Below, one piece after another: positions 27,394 through 35,981 of a DNA stretch of 64,000 nucleotides (positions are counted from its first letter, which is position 1; the number at the start of each line of letters is the position of its first letter). The notes below the pieces were generated by a model. That model saw only the letters and a program-made list of their open reading frames with translations. It made no database searches and had not been told where the DNA came from. The translations under genes were made by a program, and so were the position numbers. The DNA comes from Candidatus Electrothrix aestuarii (GTDB taxonomy: Bacteria; Desulfobacterota; Desulfobulbia; Desulfobulbales; Desulfobulbaceae), in contig CP159373.1 in assembly GCA_032595685.2 (NCBI GenBank), forward strand, positions 2,669,501 to 2,733,500. The letters are read 5' to 3'.

Positions 27394-27479
27394 AAAGTAG
27401 GCAACTCGGCTATCTCTTACACAAAGAGACCCGTGGCTTTCCGACACCGCTTCACAACGGCTGTGGTCTTATCAACTTT
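27394..27479 (-). promoter_or_regulatory. GEMM-like riboswitch, copy 3
   Basis: The layout is the same as copies 1 and 2, with covarying changes that support the structure. The first hairpin loop is GUGA rather than GCGA, and its closing pair is U-A rather than C-G. The second hairpin is TCTCT / AGAGA rather than TCTCC / GGAGA. The joining segment GGAAAGCCACGGG is identical to copy 1. The outer stem ends about 15 bases before AGGAGG of the secreted protein gene, and no terminator is present, so control of translation start is the likely mode. Confidence 0.72.
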
Positions 27480-27552
27480 CTGGCTTCAAGTTATCCAGAA
27501 AGCGCGTCACCTCAAAGAACATGCCAAGATATTGTAACTTGGCTATAGTTTC

Positions 27553-27582
27553 TTTATATAACGTTCAGTGTAGAGATGTCAA
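27553..27582 (-). promoter_or_regulatory. Sigma-70 type promoter for riboswitch copy 3
   Basis: On the minus strand TTGACA (27577-27582) and TATAAA (27553-27558) are spaced by 18 bases, the same arrangement as upstream of copy 1. Transcription would start near 27546 and run through the riboswitch into the small secreted protein gene. Confidence 0.6.
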
Positions 27583-27688
27583 ATATTTTTTGATAAAAAT
27601 TATCAAAAGGAAGTTTTTCTTTGTATAGTGTGGGCAGTTGTAGGTGAATTAAAAGGCTGAGGAGGGGCATTTGGGTTGGATAGTGAAG

Positions 27689-27717
27689 CCGGTTACGTGC
27701 AAAGCAGGTAACCGGCA
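27689..27717. repeat. REP-like palindrome, copy B
   Basis: GCCGGTTAC and GTAACCGGC form a perfect 9-base inverted repeat around GTGCAAAGCAG. It lies just after the end of the minus-strand lipoprotein gene and is closely related to copy A at 26818-26845. Confidence 0.65.
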
Positions 27718-27749
27718 AAATTAGAGCGGTTCTCTTCCAGACCTTTCTG

Positions 27750-29096
27750 TTATTCAGAGAGAGAGTCGGTGACTTGCTCTACAGTTTGACCTACAGTCTT
27801 CAATAATCCAGTGATTGGATCGATAGTTACAGCGTTGATTAATCCTGTGATAGGATTAAATGCGGAGGGGTATTGAGCCGGTGCTCTAATCTTGCTTTTA
27901 CGTTCAGTCCATGTCTGAACTGGCGGGGCGTACTGCGGTATAACTAAATCCGATGCCTGATTCGTAATATCCTTAATCCACAGAATTTTTCCGTTTGTGT
28001 CAAGAATTCTTACATTAATTTTAATTTTTGCTGTACGTTTTATAGCTTTGGTATTGTAGGCAGTGTCATAATAATCCTGCTTGCTTCTTTGTACAAGCTC
28101 ATCTGCTGGTCGGTCATCATCTTCCAATCGCTCAATAACTATAAGAAAATCGGCGGTATCAAAGCGTGCGAACATAACCGGTCGTTCTTGATACGTTTTC
28201 TGATAAGAACTGCCCCGCGCTTGACTAGAGCTGAAACCTGACCGGTTACTTTGAGCCTTGTTATGTTGGTTTCCACTCGAATTAACATTACCTTTCATTC
28301 CTACACTAAAAAAGGTATCATCAAGCCCGGAGGGCTTTATTCCGTACACGAGAGGTTGTTTCAGTCCTTTGTTAAATGTGGATATCCCATATTCCAATTG
28401 CTTTTGCTTTTGCGGCCTGGTTGAATTTTTTGGTAAGGTATAAACAGCTTCATGAGCAAGGCGGACGAGGGCATGAGGTGCTCGCTCCAATATTTCATAG
28501 CCGGAACTCCTGGTGCTACTTTCGACAAGAGCCTGCATAAGACCGTAAATAATTTCCACATCTTTTTGATCTTCGGCATATTCAAAGTTTGCATCTTTTA
28601 AAGCGGAAAAGGCAATTTTTCCCCGAGCAATTTTTTGTAAAACCGGTTTCAGTTCCGCCGCGATCTCTTTAATCGCCTCATAGCGTAGTTCCTCGTCGCT
28701 ACGATAATTTTCTAGTATAAGTATCCGTTTTCCAGCAAGAACCTCTCCCCCATATTGAATGGACATATTATAATAGCCCCTATTTTTGTACGTATATTCT
28801 GCACGAATAGTATTTCCGAAACAGGAAGCGTTATGACCGCAACTGAGAACAGGTGCTCCCGGTACTCCCGGATTGATTTGTATCGCGTTGATATCAATAG
28901 CCGCTCCAGTTGAAGTAAATTCAAAAATTACTTTATCATTTGGGTGTAGGAGGTTTCTTTCTAAGTTTGGGTAGATATTTAGGTTTCCTGATATTGTAGT
29001 GATTTGTCCGGTGTTGTTTGTTAACGGTGATTGCGCGCATGAGGCTAGCAAACAGGACAAGAGCATACAAAGTATGCCCGGTATAGAGGTTTTCAT
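27750..29096 (-). CDS. CsgG/FlgO-like outer-membrane lipoprotein
   Basis: This 448-residue protein has a lipoprotein signal, with lipobox LLASC at Cys20. The middle (about 150-230: AELKPVLQKIARGKIAFSALKD then YGLMQALVESSTRSSGYEILERAPHAL) and the later ADFLIVIERLEDDDRP and IKINVRILDTNGKILW strands resemble CsgG/FlgO-type lipoproteins that sit in the outer membrane. An N-terminal beta-rich domain precedes them. It is the third gene of a minus-strand set, 21 bases after the trypsin-like/DUF1566 gene. A role in an envelope complex or secretion is likely, but the exact family is uncertain. Confidence 0.6.
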   Translation of the reverse strand: MKTSIPGILCMLLSCLLASCAQSPLTNNTGQITTISGNLNIYPNLERNLLHPNDKVIFEFTSTGAAIDINAIQINPGVPGAPVLSCGHNASCFGNTIRAEYTYKNRGYYNMSIQYGGEVLAGKRILILENYRSDEELRYEAIKEIAAELKPVLQKIARGKIAFSALKDANFEYAEDQKDVEIIYGLMQALVESSTRSSGYEILERAPHALVRLAHEAVYTLPKNSTRPQKQKQLEYGISTFNKGLKQPLVYGIKPSGLDDTFFSVGMKGNVNSSGNQHNKAQSNRSGFSSSQARGSSYQKTYQERPVMFARFDTADFLIVIERLEDDDRPADELVQRSKQDYYDTAYNTKAIKRTAKIKINVRILDTNGKILWIKDITNQASDLVIPQYAPPVQTWTERKSKIRAPAQYPSAFNPITGLINAVTIDPITGLLKTVGQTVEQVTDSLSE

Positions 29097-29117
29097 GGTT
29101 CGTTCTCCTTTAGAAAA

Positions 29118-30230
29118 TTATTGAATGAGGTTTCGTACTAGACGTACAGAAAATCTATTATTTTTTTGGCACGTTGCGGTCTGTTGACCAGTATCAAAAC
29201 ATTCCCATGCCATTTGCGCATTTCCCAAATTGACGACTTTGGCCTGCACTGAATACGGCCCTAAGTCTTCCGATGACCAATACAGCTTGTCAGTATCAGA
29301 ATATGAATCGGGGGAGTTTTTTATGAATTTAGCGAGGTCGTTAAGTTCACCTACTGCTGGTAATCTCCAGTCATGGTAGCCCATGAGGCCCCCGCTATTT
29401 TTGTCAGCGACATAATCATTAGCTTCCTCCCATGTCATCATGTTGCCAGCTCTTGGTTCTTGCCATTCAAGAAGTGCTCCGCTTGATGCTTTAAAAACAC
29501 TGAAGGAGAATAGTGCAGATACTTCTAAGGTCTCAAGATTACTTAACTCCTGCTCTCTAGATACTTTTGGCGCCCAATTGATTTCGTTATACGGAATTGC
29601 CCAACAAATTCCTACCGTTCCACTTTTTAATCCCCCGTTGGCTACTCCGATAACTTCGTTGTTCTGATTTAATACTGGTGCGCCCGAATGCCCAGGCAGC
29701 AATCCTCCTTCAATGCTGATAACTTTTTTGCTAATATCTGGGCTGTTTCGAGTTGCCATACGAGGAGTGAGTTTGGTTGGCAGTAAAGTGAGGAGTTGTG
29801 TGAGGGGAGGGATACGAACCCTGAGCTGATCTGAACGAAGTTGATAAGATAATCCAAGAGGATATCCAATGGAGTATATTTTCTCTTCTTTCTTTGGAAT
29901 TTCCATAGAAATTTTTAATCCACCTTTTCTTTTTTTTAATTCATTAGAAGAAAGAAACGCGAGATCATGAAGGGTATCCACTTCTTCAATTTTTAAATTT
30001 TTATACGATTGGCTAGAGTTATCATCACTAGCGTTGATAGCATGTCGTCCAATAACACCATGTAATGCTGTAATAATCCCACTCTTTCCTTGCGCGAAAA
30101 ATCCAGTCAGCTCACTGTTGTCAGTTGTGATTTTAAATATATCAGGGTTGGAGGCAACCCCATTTGACGTGTTGAAAAAAAGAAAAAGAAGTATGATGAG
30201 ATAAATTATCTTCCGCACAGCTCTCTCCAA
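29118..30230 (-). CDS. Secreted trypsin-like protein fused to DUF1566 (Lcl C-terminal-like) domain
   Basis: The 370-residue protein has a signal peptide (YLIILLFLFFNTSNGVAS). Then comes a trypsin-fold domain with His in ITALHGVIG, Asp in DTLHDLAFL and Ser in LPGHSGAPV, the full serine-protease triad. Next is a DUF1566/Lcl C-terminal domain (about 255-370: MMTWEEANDYV, YHDWRLPAVGEL, YWSSEDLG, RFSVRLVR). Such fusions are exported and their substrates are unknown. It lies between a membrane protein gene (18 bases upstream) and a lipoprotein gene (21 bases downstream), so the three probably act together in the envelope. The protease call is from motifs. Confidence 0.78.
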   Translation of the reverse strand: MERAVRKIIYLIILLFLFFNTSNGVASNPDIFKITTDNSELTGFFAQGKSGIITALHGVIGRHAINASDDNSSQSYKNLKIEEVDTLHDLAFLSSNELKKRKGGLKISMEIPKKEEKIYSIGYPLGLSYQLRSDQLRVRIPPLTQLLTLLPTKLTPRMATRNSPDISKKVISIEGGLLPGHSGAPVLNQNNEVIGVANGGLKSGTVGICWAIPYNEINWAPKVSREQELSNLETLEVSALFSFSVFKASSGALLEWQEPRAGNMMTWEEANDYVADKNSGGLMGYHDWRLPAVGELNDLAKFIKNSPDSYSDTDKLYWSSEDLGPYSVQAKVVNLGNAQMAWECFDTGQQTATCQKNNRFSVRLVRNLIQ

Positions 30231-30248
30231 TGAATTATATGTAAATTT

Positions 30249-31004
30249 TTAATGAGCATTATTTGGCTGATTTTTATTATCTCCATTTGCCTGCTCACAT
30301 ATAACCTTAATGACTTCTTTTAGTTCATCATCATCATCAATCTGCTCGGATATTTTTTCAAAAAAAGCACTGCTATCCTTTATGAGGTTTCTGAAATTTT
30401 GTTTTGGAAAGGCTTTGAAACGAGCTGGAAGAATTTTGCATGGAGCTATAGAATCTCCTTGTACTGAAAAAAGAACTGGTTGGGAGGAATCATTTGCCGA
30501 TCCTGTATTGTTATTAGTAACGGTAGTATTTTCTTTGTTGTTTTTTGGATAGTATTTATCAAGAATTCGTTGCGCAATATCAGATGACGGAAGACCTAAA
30601 CCTTTCCATTTGCCTTCCTGGTCTTTTAATTGAGTGAGTTCCTCTTGCAGCTTAGTGAAACTGTTATACTGTTTTTCAACAGATACAATTCCCAACACAT
30701 TATTCGTCCGCACCCAGATACCTGAACTAGTCCCCAGTATAATCCCGAACATGAGCCAGGCGAACGGCACCGGAGAAATATCGGAAATATTTTTTATTAG
30801 ACTTACATTATCACCAGAAGAAAAGCCGCTGAGAATAGCGGCAAGAACAAGAACGGCACCTAGAATTCCAGAGAGAATATTTGCTACAACAGGCGATATC
30901 GACAGCCCCATCAGCCAGCCAATCCCGATGCCGATAATAACCACGCTTATAGCGTGGCATATTCTCGTTTTATTTTCTTTGCGAGGTTCTTCGTTTTCAG
31001 GCAC
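30249..31004 (-). CDS. Membrane protein of envelope module, hypothetical
   Basis: The 251-residue protein has three hydrophobic segments (about residues 15-37, 40-60 and 78-98: VVIIGIGIGWLMGLSI, ILSGILGAVLVLAAIL, and FAWLMFGIILG). A coiled stretch (EKQYNSFTKLQEELTQL) and a polar C-terminal domain end it. It is the first gene of the three-gene minus-strand unit with the trypsin-like and lipoprotein genes. No family is recognised. It may tether or regulate the exported protease. Confidence 0.65.
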   Translation of the reverse strand: MPENEEPRKENKTRICHAISVVIIGIGIGWLMGLSISPVVANILSGILGAVLVLAAILSGFSSGDNVSLIKNISDISPVPFAWLMFGIILGTSSGIWVRTNNVLGIVSVEKQYNSFTKLQEELTQLKDQEGKWKGLGLPSSDIAQRILDKYYPKNNKENTTVTNNNTGSANDSSQPVLFSVQGDSIAPCKILPARFKAFPKQNFRNLIKDSSAFFEKISEQIDDDDELKEVIKVICEQANGDNKNQPNNAH

Positions 31005-31438
31005 AGTGCGTCTCTTTTTTTGAATAAAAATAATTTATTATCCTGTTGGTTAAGGAATGAATTGAAATGGCGAGAAATACTACCTGATAAAAATAAAATA
31101 TCAATGTTTTTATTTTATAACAATTTGATATTGAAATTATTTTTATTTTTAGAGAAGTTTTTTTTGTTGCGGGAGAATGCAAAAAATAGAATATGCTTTT
31201 TTAAAAAAAACTATTGTAGGGGCACTCACACATTATGACGTCCCAAATTGGAAAAATGCCCCAACAGGCTGGTTAGCGGTCGAAAGCACAGGTTTTACTC
31301 CCAACCTCTCCTGCAAGAAAAGAAAGCCCAAAAAGGCAAGACGACCTGTTTTGCCTTGAAATCCCCCACAACATAAGATAGTTGTTTTACGTTGGCTGTT
31401 CAGCCTAAAGGCTCACATGCTATTGCACATGCAGTGAG
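31005..31438. other. 434-base AT-rich intergenic region
   Basis: No gene is supported. The very AT-rich part (31020-31170) lies upstream of the minus-strand envelope unit and probably carries its promoter. A C-rich stretch at 31240-31380 precedes the SDR gene. Short open frames here have no ribosome binding sites. Confidence 0.5.
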
Positions 31439-32359
31439 ATGGATGAAAAAACTACGAGAAAAATGAATATTCTGATTTCCGGCGCATCCGGTTTAATAGG
31501 CAAAGAGCTTGTGCATTTTCTGACAGAGCAAGGGCATACTGTCCTCCCTTTGCGCCGTGGTGCTGATAATGCTCCAAGTAATGCCCCATACTGGGATATT
31601 AAACAAAAAATTGTCCGGCTGAATCCTGAGCAAAAGATTGATGTGGTTATCCACCTTGCCGGTGAGAATGTTGCCCAGGGACGTTGGACAGCAGCAAAGA
31701 AAAGAAAAATTCTGCAAAGCCGGGTCGAGGGAACGAGTCTGCTCGCTGAGTTCTTTGCCGCAGCTGAGCATAAACCCCGCCTTATGATCTCTGCTTCAGC
31801 TATCGGATTTTACGGCGAGCGGGGAAATGAAGAGCTTGATGAGAGCAGCAAAAAAGGAGATGGATTCCTTGCCGATGTGGCTGCTGCCTGGGAGGAGGCA
31901 ACCCGCCCCGCAGCAGAGGCCGGTATCCGGGTGGTGAATACGCGCTTCGGGATAGTACTCAGTCCAGACGGAGGCGCTCTGGCAAAGATGCTCTCTCCCT
32001 TTAAAATGGGGCTCGGCGGGACGCTTGGTGATGGAAAACAGTATATGAGCTGGGTTAGCATACAGGATGTCGTCCAGGCTTTTGGACATATCATCCAGCA
32101 CGAGGAACTCTGTGGACCCGTCAATATCGTAGCCCCCCAGCCAGTCACTAACCGGGAGTTTACCCGTATCCTCGGAAATGTACTTTGTCGACCGGCGTTT
32201 TTTCCGGTGCCTAAACGTTTCCTGTCCCTGTTTCTTGGAGAAATGGCAAGGGAACTGCTTTTTGCCAGCGCGCGGGTCTCTCCACGCAAGCTCCAGGAGT
32301 CAGGATATGTCTTTGCTGCCCCTGAGCTTCGTTCTGCCCTGCGAAGGCTGCTAGGCTAA
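31439..32359 (+). CDS. TIGR01777 family SDR-type epimerase (YfcH-like)
   Basis: This protein has about 300 residues. The nucleotide-binding GxxGxxG loop is seen as ISGASGLIGKEL near the N-terminus, followed by VDVVIHLAGENVAQGRW, SASAIGFYGERGNEELDE (the SYK-like active region) and the RFGIVLSPDGGALAKM segment. All typify the TIGR01777/YfcH family of extended SDR proteins with a DUF1731 C-terminus. Substrate and role are unknown for most members. The start may be ATG 31439 or, more likely by alignment, ATG 31463 (MNILISGASG). It is not clearly in an operon. Confidence 0.93.
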   Translation: MDEKTTRKMNILISGASGLIGKELVHFLTEQGHTVLPLRRGADNAPSNAPYWDIKQKIVRLNPEQKIDVVIHLAGENVAQGRWTAAKKRKILQSRVEGTSLLAEFFAAAEHKPRLMISASAIGFYGERGNEELDESSKKGDGFLADVAAAWEEATRPAAEAGIRVVNTRFGIVLSPDGGALAKMLSPFKMGLGGTLGDGKQYMSWVSIQDVVQAFGHIIQHEELCGPVNIVAPQPVTNREFTRILGNVLCRPAFFPVPKRFLSLFLGEMARELLFASARVSPRKLQESGYVFAAPELRSALRRLLG

Positions 32360-32613
32360 CTTCCGCAGGATAAATCTCTGTGTTGCCCTTGTGCTTAATT
32401 TTGTATTGTTTTTATCGGGCAGGCGCGGGGATCTGATCCTACATGCCTACAATATTGGATGGTCGCCCAGTTGAGTGTTGCTATACTTTAAAGTCGAGAA
32501 ATAACTGCAATTTACAAAAGTAGCCTTTCGCATCAAAAAATGAGCAGTTTCATTGGACTATGATTGACTGTCAGCTTAAACAACACTTCAAAGGGGCACT
32601 ATCCAATATTGGC

Positions 32614-33303
32614 CTATTCGAATTCAACCCCAGGGCCATCATCTGCAAAAGATGGCCGTTGTTCCGGGGTGTATACTATCCGGCCTTTTTCCTGTAGCAC
32701 TTCCTCAAAACGAAGAAGGTCCTGCTCTGTTTCCAGCTCTTCCACATCAAGCTGAGCAAAGCGGCATTCACAGTGAATGAGTTGTCCACCACACCAAGGA
32801 CAGATCTCCACCGGGCACCCCAGCTCATGCTCTTCACCGGTGGCGGCGTGACAGGCTGGACAGGTGTCCATATCTGTCTGGATAGATTCATAGAGAGGAA
32901 AATTCTCGATTGCTCCGGTCTGCTCCTGAAACTGCTCAACTGAGGAGAAATCAAAAAAACGGAGCAGATCTTTCTCTAAATAGCCTTCCTGCACACTGCC
33001 GTGAAATTCAATACCTTCGCTGGAAATGAGGTACAGGTAGGCATCAAGGCCGGTTACAGCTGCAAGGAGGAAGATCCCTGCCTTCCTGCCGACAAGGCGA
33101 AGCTCTTTGATCCAGTCGTTCTGGGCCTCGGGCAGGTAACGATAAAACTCATCCAGCACGGTAAGGGCCAGACGATCGTCACGGAAGATTGTTAAAAGAT
33201 CCTGAGCCCGCGTAAGTTGCTCATCAGGGACCGCATACTGCATAAGTTCGCGGATACGTCTTCTTTGCTCTTGGAGCTCATCCATATTTTGTTGTTTTTG
33301 CAT
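32614..33303 (-). CDS. Hypothetical protein with C-terminal zinc-ribbon motifs
   Basis: This 229-residue soluble protein has a helical N-terminal half and, at about residues 145-185, CPAC...C-P-V-E-I-CPWCGG...HCEC, two linked zinc-ribbon-like Cys pairs. The flanking sequence is acidic. No family is recognised. An in-frame ATG at 33285 is an alternative start. It follows the 33309-33638 frame on the same strand with a 5-base gap, as expected in an operon. Confidence 0.75.
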   Translation of the reverse strand: MQKQQNMDELQEQRRRIRELMQYAVPDEQLTRAQDLLTIFRDDRLALTVLDEFYRYLPEAQNDWIKELRLVGRKAGIFLLAAVTGLDAYLYLISSEGIEFHGSVQEGYLEKDLLRFFDFSSVEQFQEQTGAIENFPLYESIQTDMDTCPACHAATGEEHELGCPVEICPWCGGQLIHCECRFAQLDVEELETEQDLLRFEEVLQEKGRIVYTPEQRPSFADDGPGVEFE

Positions 33304-33308
33304 GCAAG

Positions 33309-33638
33309 TCAGTCGAGGAAACGAACCAGGCTCACTTTGATGTTTTGTTGTCTCGGCCCGAAGGACGGAGATAGGAGTTTGTTGTGCTTATCTTGCTGAA
33401 AGAGGGGCGTCAGGCTGAAGGGGAGCGGCATGCGCCTTGATTCTTTTACAGAAGTGAGGTAAATATAATTTTTGTCCGGCGCAATGAACAGGTAACTTTT
33501 CTTTTTAGTACGCCCGGCTTCCTCCCCCCTCTTTGATTGTTCCGGATATAACTGTTCGGGATTTCGTTCCACACCCGTCGCATAGCCGTCTGTTTTCAGG
33601 CGAGACAGGATTGTAACCGAACAGGGGGAAACACGCAT
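33309..33638 (-). CDS. Possible 109-residue hypothetical protein, divergent from gltA
   Basis: A longer frame runs antisense to citrate synthase, but from ATG 33638 it leaves that gene and starts with a GGAG site about 12 bases upstream. The protein (MRVSPCSVTILSRL...) has a central run KKSYLFIAPDKNYIYLTSVKES and a basic C-terminus with no gaps. Its stop is 5 bases before the next minus-strand gene, a tight operon spacing that favours a real gene. No family is recognised. If real, it is transcribed away from gltA from a shared 100-base region. Confidence 0.42.
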   Translation of the reverse strand: MRVSPCSVTILSRLKTDGYATGVERNPEQLYPEQSKRGEEAGRTKKKSYLFIAPDKNYIYLTSVKESRRMPLPFSLTPLFQQDKHNKLLSPSFGPRQQNIKVSLVRFLD

Positions 33639-33737
33639 TATGTTTTCAATCTCCGACCGTGAATTGCATCCGCTACTGTTGAGGTTGTACAACAAACGGT
33701 GCATAACAAGGTAAACTACAATATCGAGGTATTCATT

Positions 33738-35036
33738 ATGACGAAAGTAAAGAACGGTCCTGACGCCACCCTCACTATTGCTGGGAAAACATATACTCTG
33801 CCTATTGTTCAGGGAACAGAAAATGATCAGGCTATTGATATCGCAAACCTGTTGCAACAGACCGGTTACACAACTCTTGATCCCGGATATAAAAATACCG
33901 CTTCCTGTACCAGTGATATAACTTTTCTTGACGGGAAAGAAGGTATCCTCTCCTACCGGGGATATGCTATTGAGGAACTTGCGGAAAAATGTGTTTTTAT
34001 TGAGGTAGCCTACCTCTTGGTGCATGGGCATTTGCCCAACCCGACAGAATATGAAAATTTCCGGCAGTTGTTGAAACGTTTTGCTCTGATTCATGAGGAT
34101 ATGATCCATTTCTTTGATCATTTTCCTCCCAATGCACCGCCTATGGCCATCCTCTCGGTCATGGTTAACAGTTTGAGCAGCTATTATCCAGAGATGAGTG
34201 ATGATCCGCTCAAAACCCTTGATGCGGCAGCAGCTCGCCTGATTTCCAAAATCCGCACCATTGCAGCATTCACCTATAAGAAAAGTATGGGGCATCCGCT
34301 GGTGTATCCCCGGCCTGATCTGAATTATTGCGGAAACTTCCTGAACATGATGTTTGATAAGCCCGTGCATCCCTATACGGTGCGCCCGGAGGCAGTTGCG
34401 GCGTTGAATAAGCTGCTTATCCTTCATGCTGATCATGAGCAGAATTGTTCTACCTCAACGGTACGCTTGGTGGGAAGTGCTGGGGTAAATCTCTACTCCT
34501 CCATCTCTGCGGGTATTAATGCCCTCTGGGGGCCATTGCACGGTGGTGCCAATGAGGCTGTGGTCACCATGCTGGAGCTGATTCATCGCGATGGAGATAA
34601 TTTCAAAAAATACATTGATAAGGCCAAGGATAAATCTGATCCCTTCCGCTTATCCGGTTTTGGGCATCGGGTTTATAAGACCTTTGATCCGCGCGGTAAG
34701 ATTATTAAAGAGGCTTGCGATGATCTCCTGGAGGTCCTTAATGTTTCTGATCCGCTACTGGATATCGCCCGTAGACTGGAAGAAATTGCCCTGAATGATA
34801 ACTATTTTGTTGATCGTAATCTCTTCCCCAATGTGGATTTTTACTCCGGTATTATCTACCGGGCCTTGGGTATCCCCACTAATATGTTTACGGTGATGTT
34901 TGCCTTGGGCCGTCTGCCGGGCTGGATTGCCCAGTGGAAGGAACAACAGGAAGATCCTGATGGGAAAATCGGACGTCCGAGGCAGGTGTATATCGGGGAG
35001 CCCTCACGTCCCTTTGTCCCCATGTCCAAGCGCTAA
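33738..35036 (+). CDS. gltA: Citrate synthase
   Basis: The protein has about 432 residues of the hexameric bacterial citrate synthase type. N-terminal strands (TYTLPIVQGTENDQAIDI) and LDPGYKNTASC open it. Catalytic His is in the WGPLHGGANEAV segment and another in HADHEQN, and the conserved SGFGHRVYKTFDPR and FYSGIIYRALGIP segments follow. It condenses acetyl-CoA with oxaloacetate to citrate in the cytoplasm. ATG 33738 with GAGG upstream is preferred over the in-frame ATG at 33699. thpR follows after 16 bases and could be co-transcribed. Confidence 0.97.
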   Translation: MTKVKNGPDATLTIAGKTYTLPIVQGTENDQAIDIANLLQQTGYTTLDPGYKNTASCTSDITFLDGKEGILSYRGYAIEELAEKCVFIEVAYLLVHGHLPNPTEYENFRQLLKRFALIHEDMIHFFDHFPPNAPPMAILSVMVNSLSSYYPEMSDDPLKTLDAAAARLISKIRTIAAFTYKKSMGHPLVYPRPDLNYCGNFLNMMFDKPVHPYTVRPEAVAALNKLLILHADHEQNCSTSTVRLVGSAGVNLYSSISAGINALWGPLHGGANEAVVTMLELIHRDGDNFKKYIDKAKDKSDPFRLSGFGHRVYKTFDPRGKIIKEACDDLLEVLNVSDPLLDIARRLEEIALNDNYFVDRNLFPNVDFYSGIIYRALGIPTNMFTVMFALGRLPGWIAQWKEQQEDPDGKIGRPRQVYIGEPSRPFVPMSKR

Positions 35037-35052
35037 ACTACCCTAAAGAACT

Positions 35053-35601
35053 ATGCGTCTTTTTGTTGCTGTTGATATGCCGGAGTCGGTGCAGGAACGA
35101 TTAGGGATGATCGCCTGCGGTCTTCCTGGAGCACGTTGGGTACCGCCCGAGCAGCTGCATCTGACCCTGCATTTTATCGGCGAGGTTGATGGGGCAATGA
35201 TGCGTACCATTCAGGAAGCCTTAGGCCGGATAACCAGCCCCGCCTTGCAGCTTTGCCTGCAGGGCGTCGGGGTGTTTCCCTTGCGTGGCAAAAGTCCGCA
35301 TACCTTGTGGGTTGGTGTGGAAAAGTCCGAAGCGCTGCTCGCCCTTCATCGTCAGATAGCCTCGGCCTTACTCTCTGTAGGCTGTGAACTGGAACAGAGG
35401 AAATATGCCCCTCATCTTACGCTGGCCCGTTTAAAAAATGCTCCGGCAAAACGCCTGAACGAATTTATCGGGCTGCATATGCCTCTTCTCCTGCCAGCAG
35501 TTCCGGTGAAGAGGTTCCGCCTTTATAGTAGTATTCTGGGACCGAAAGGGGCAAAACATTATGTGGAGCAGGAATATCTGCTGGACGATGAGCAGCAATA
35601 A
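35053..35601 (+). CDS. thpR: RNA 2',3'-cyclic phosphodiesterase ThpR
   Basis: At 182 residues, this has the 2H phosphoesterase pattern. MRLFVAVDMPESV opens it, and the two catalytic HxTx motifs are seen as HLTLHFIGEV (about residue 37) and HLTLARLKN (about 122), spaced as expected. The family hydrolyses 2',3'-cyclic phosphate ends on RNA or ligates such ends. It lies 16 bases after gltA and is followed at once by a strong terminator. Confidence 0.94.
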   Translation: MRLFVAVDMPESVQERLGMIACGLPGARWVPPEQLHLTLHFIGEVDGAMMRTIQEALGRITSPALQLCLQGVGVFPLRGKSPHTLWVGVEKSEALLALHRQIASALLSVGCELEQRKYAPHLTLARLKNAPAKRLNEFIGLHMPLLLPAVPVKRFRLYSSILGPKGAKHYVEQEYLLDDEQQ

Positions 35602-35604
35602 AAA

Positions 35605-35637
35605 AAGGCCGGAAAAGAAAATATCTTTTCCGGCCTT
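35605..35637 (+). terminator. Terminator after thpR
   Basis: A 14-base stem AAGGCCGGAAAAGA / TCTTTTCCGGCCTT is followed by a T-rich stretch. It separates the gltA-thpR unit from the minus-strand tRNA gene and could stop transcription from both sides. Confidence 0.88.
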
Positions 35638-35649
35638 GAATTGTTTTAT

Positions 35650-35724
<75 letters not shown>

Positions 35725-35981
35725 TTATGTTGCATGAGCAACGCGGACTTTTATACTAATACTTGATGATTTTGACAAGGGAAAAATGAGCTCTTTTTTA
35801 TCTTCTAAGTAACAAAACGTTTATGTTCTTGTTCTTTTGAAGTTTGGCCCCGGCCACAGGCCGGGGGGGAGCGCTCTTTAGGGCCTGACAAGGCCCGTTA
35901 TGCGTACTTTGTAACGATCTGAAGGTGTTTTTTCTCGGAATAACGAGCAGGTCGATGTTGTGATTTTTATCGGAAGAAAAA

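Noticed and set aside
33309-34436. 375-residue minus-strand frame across gltA
   Set aside because: It lies antisense to citrate synthase for most of its length. Only the last 109 codons, outside gltA, are kept as a possible gene.
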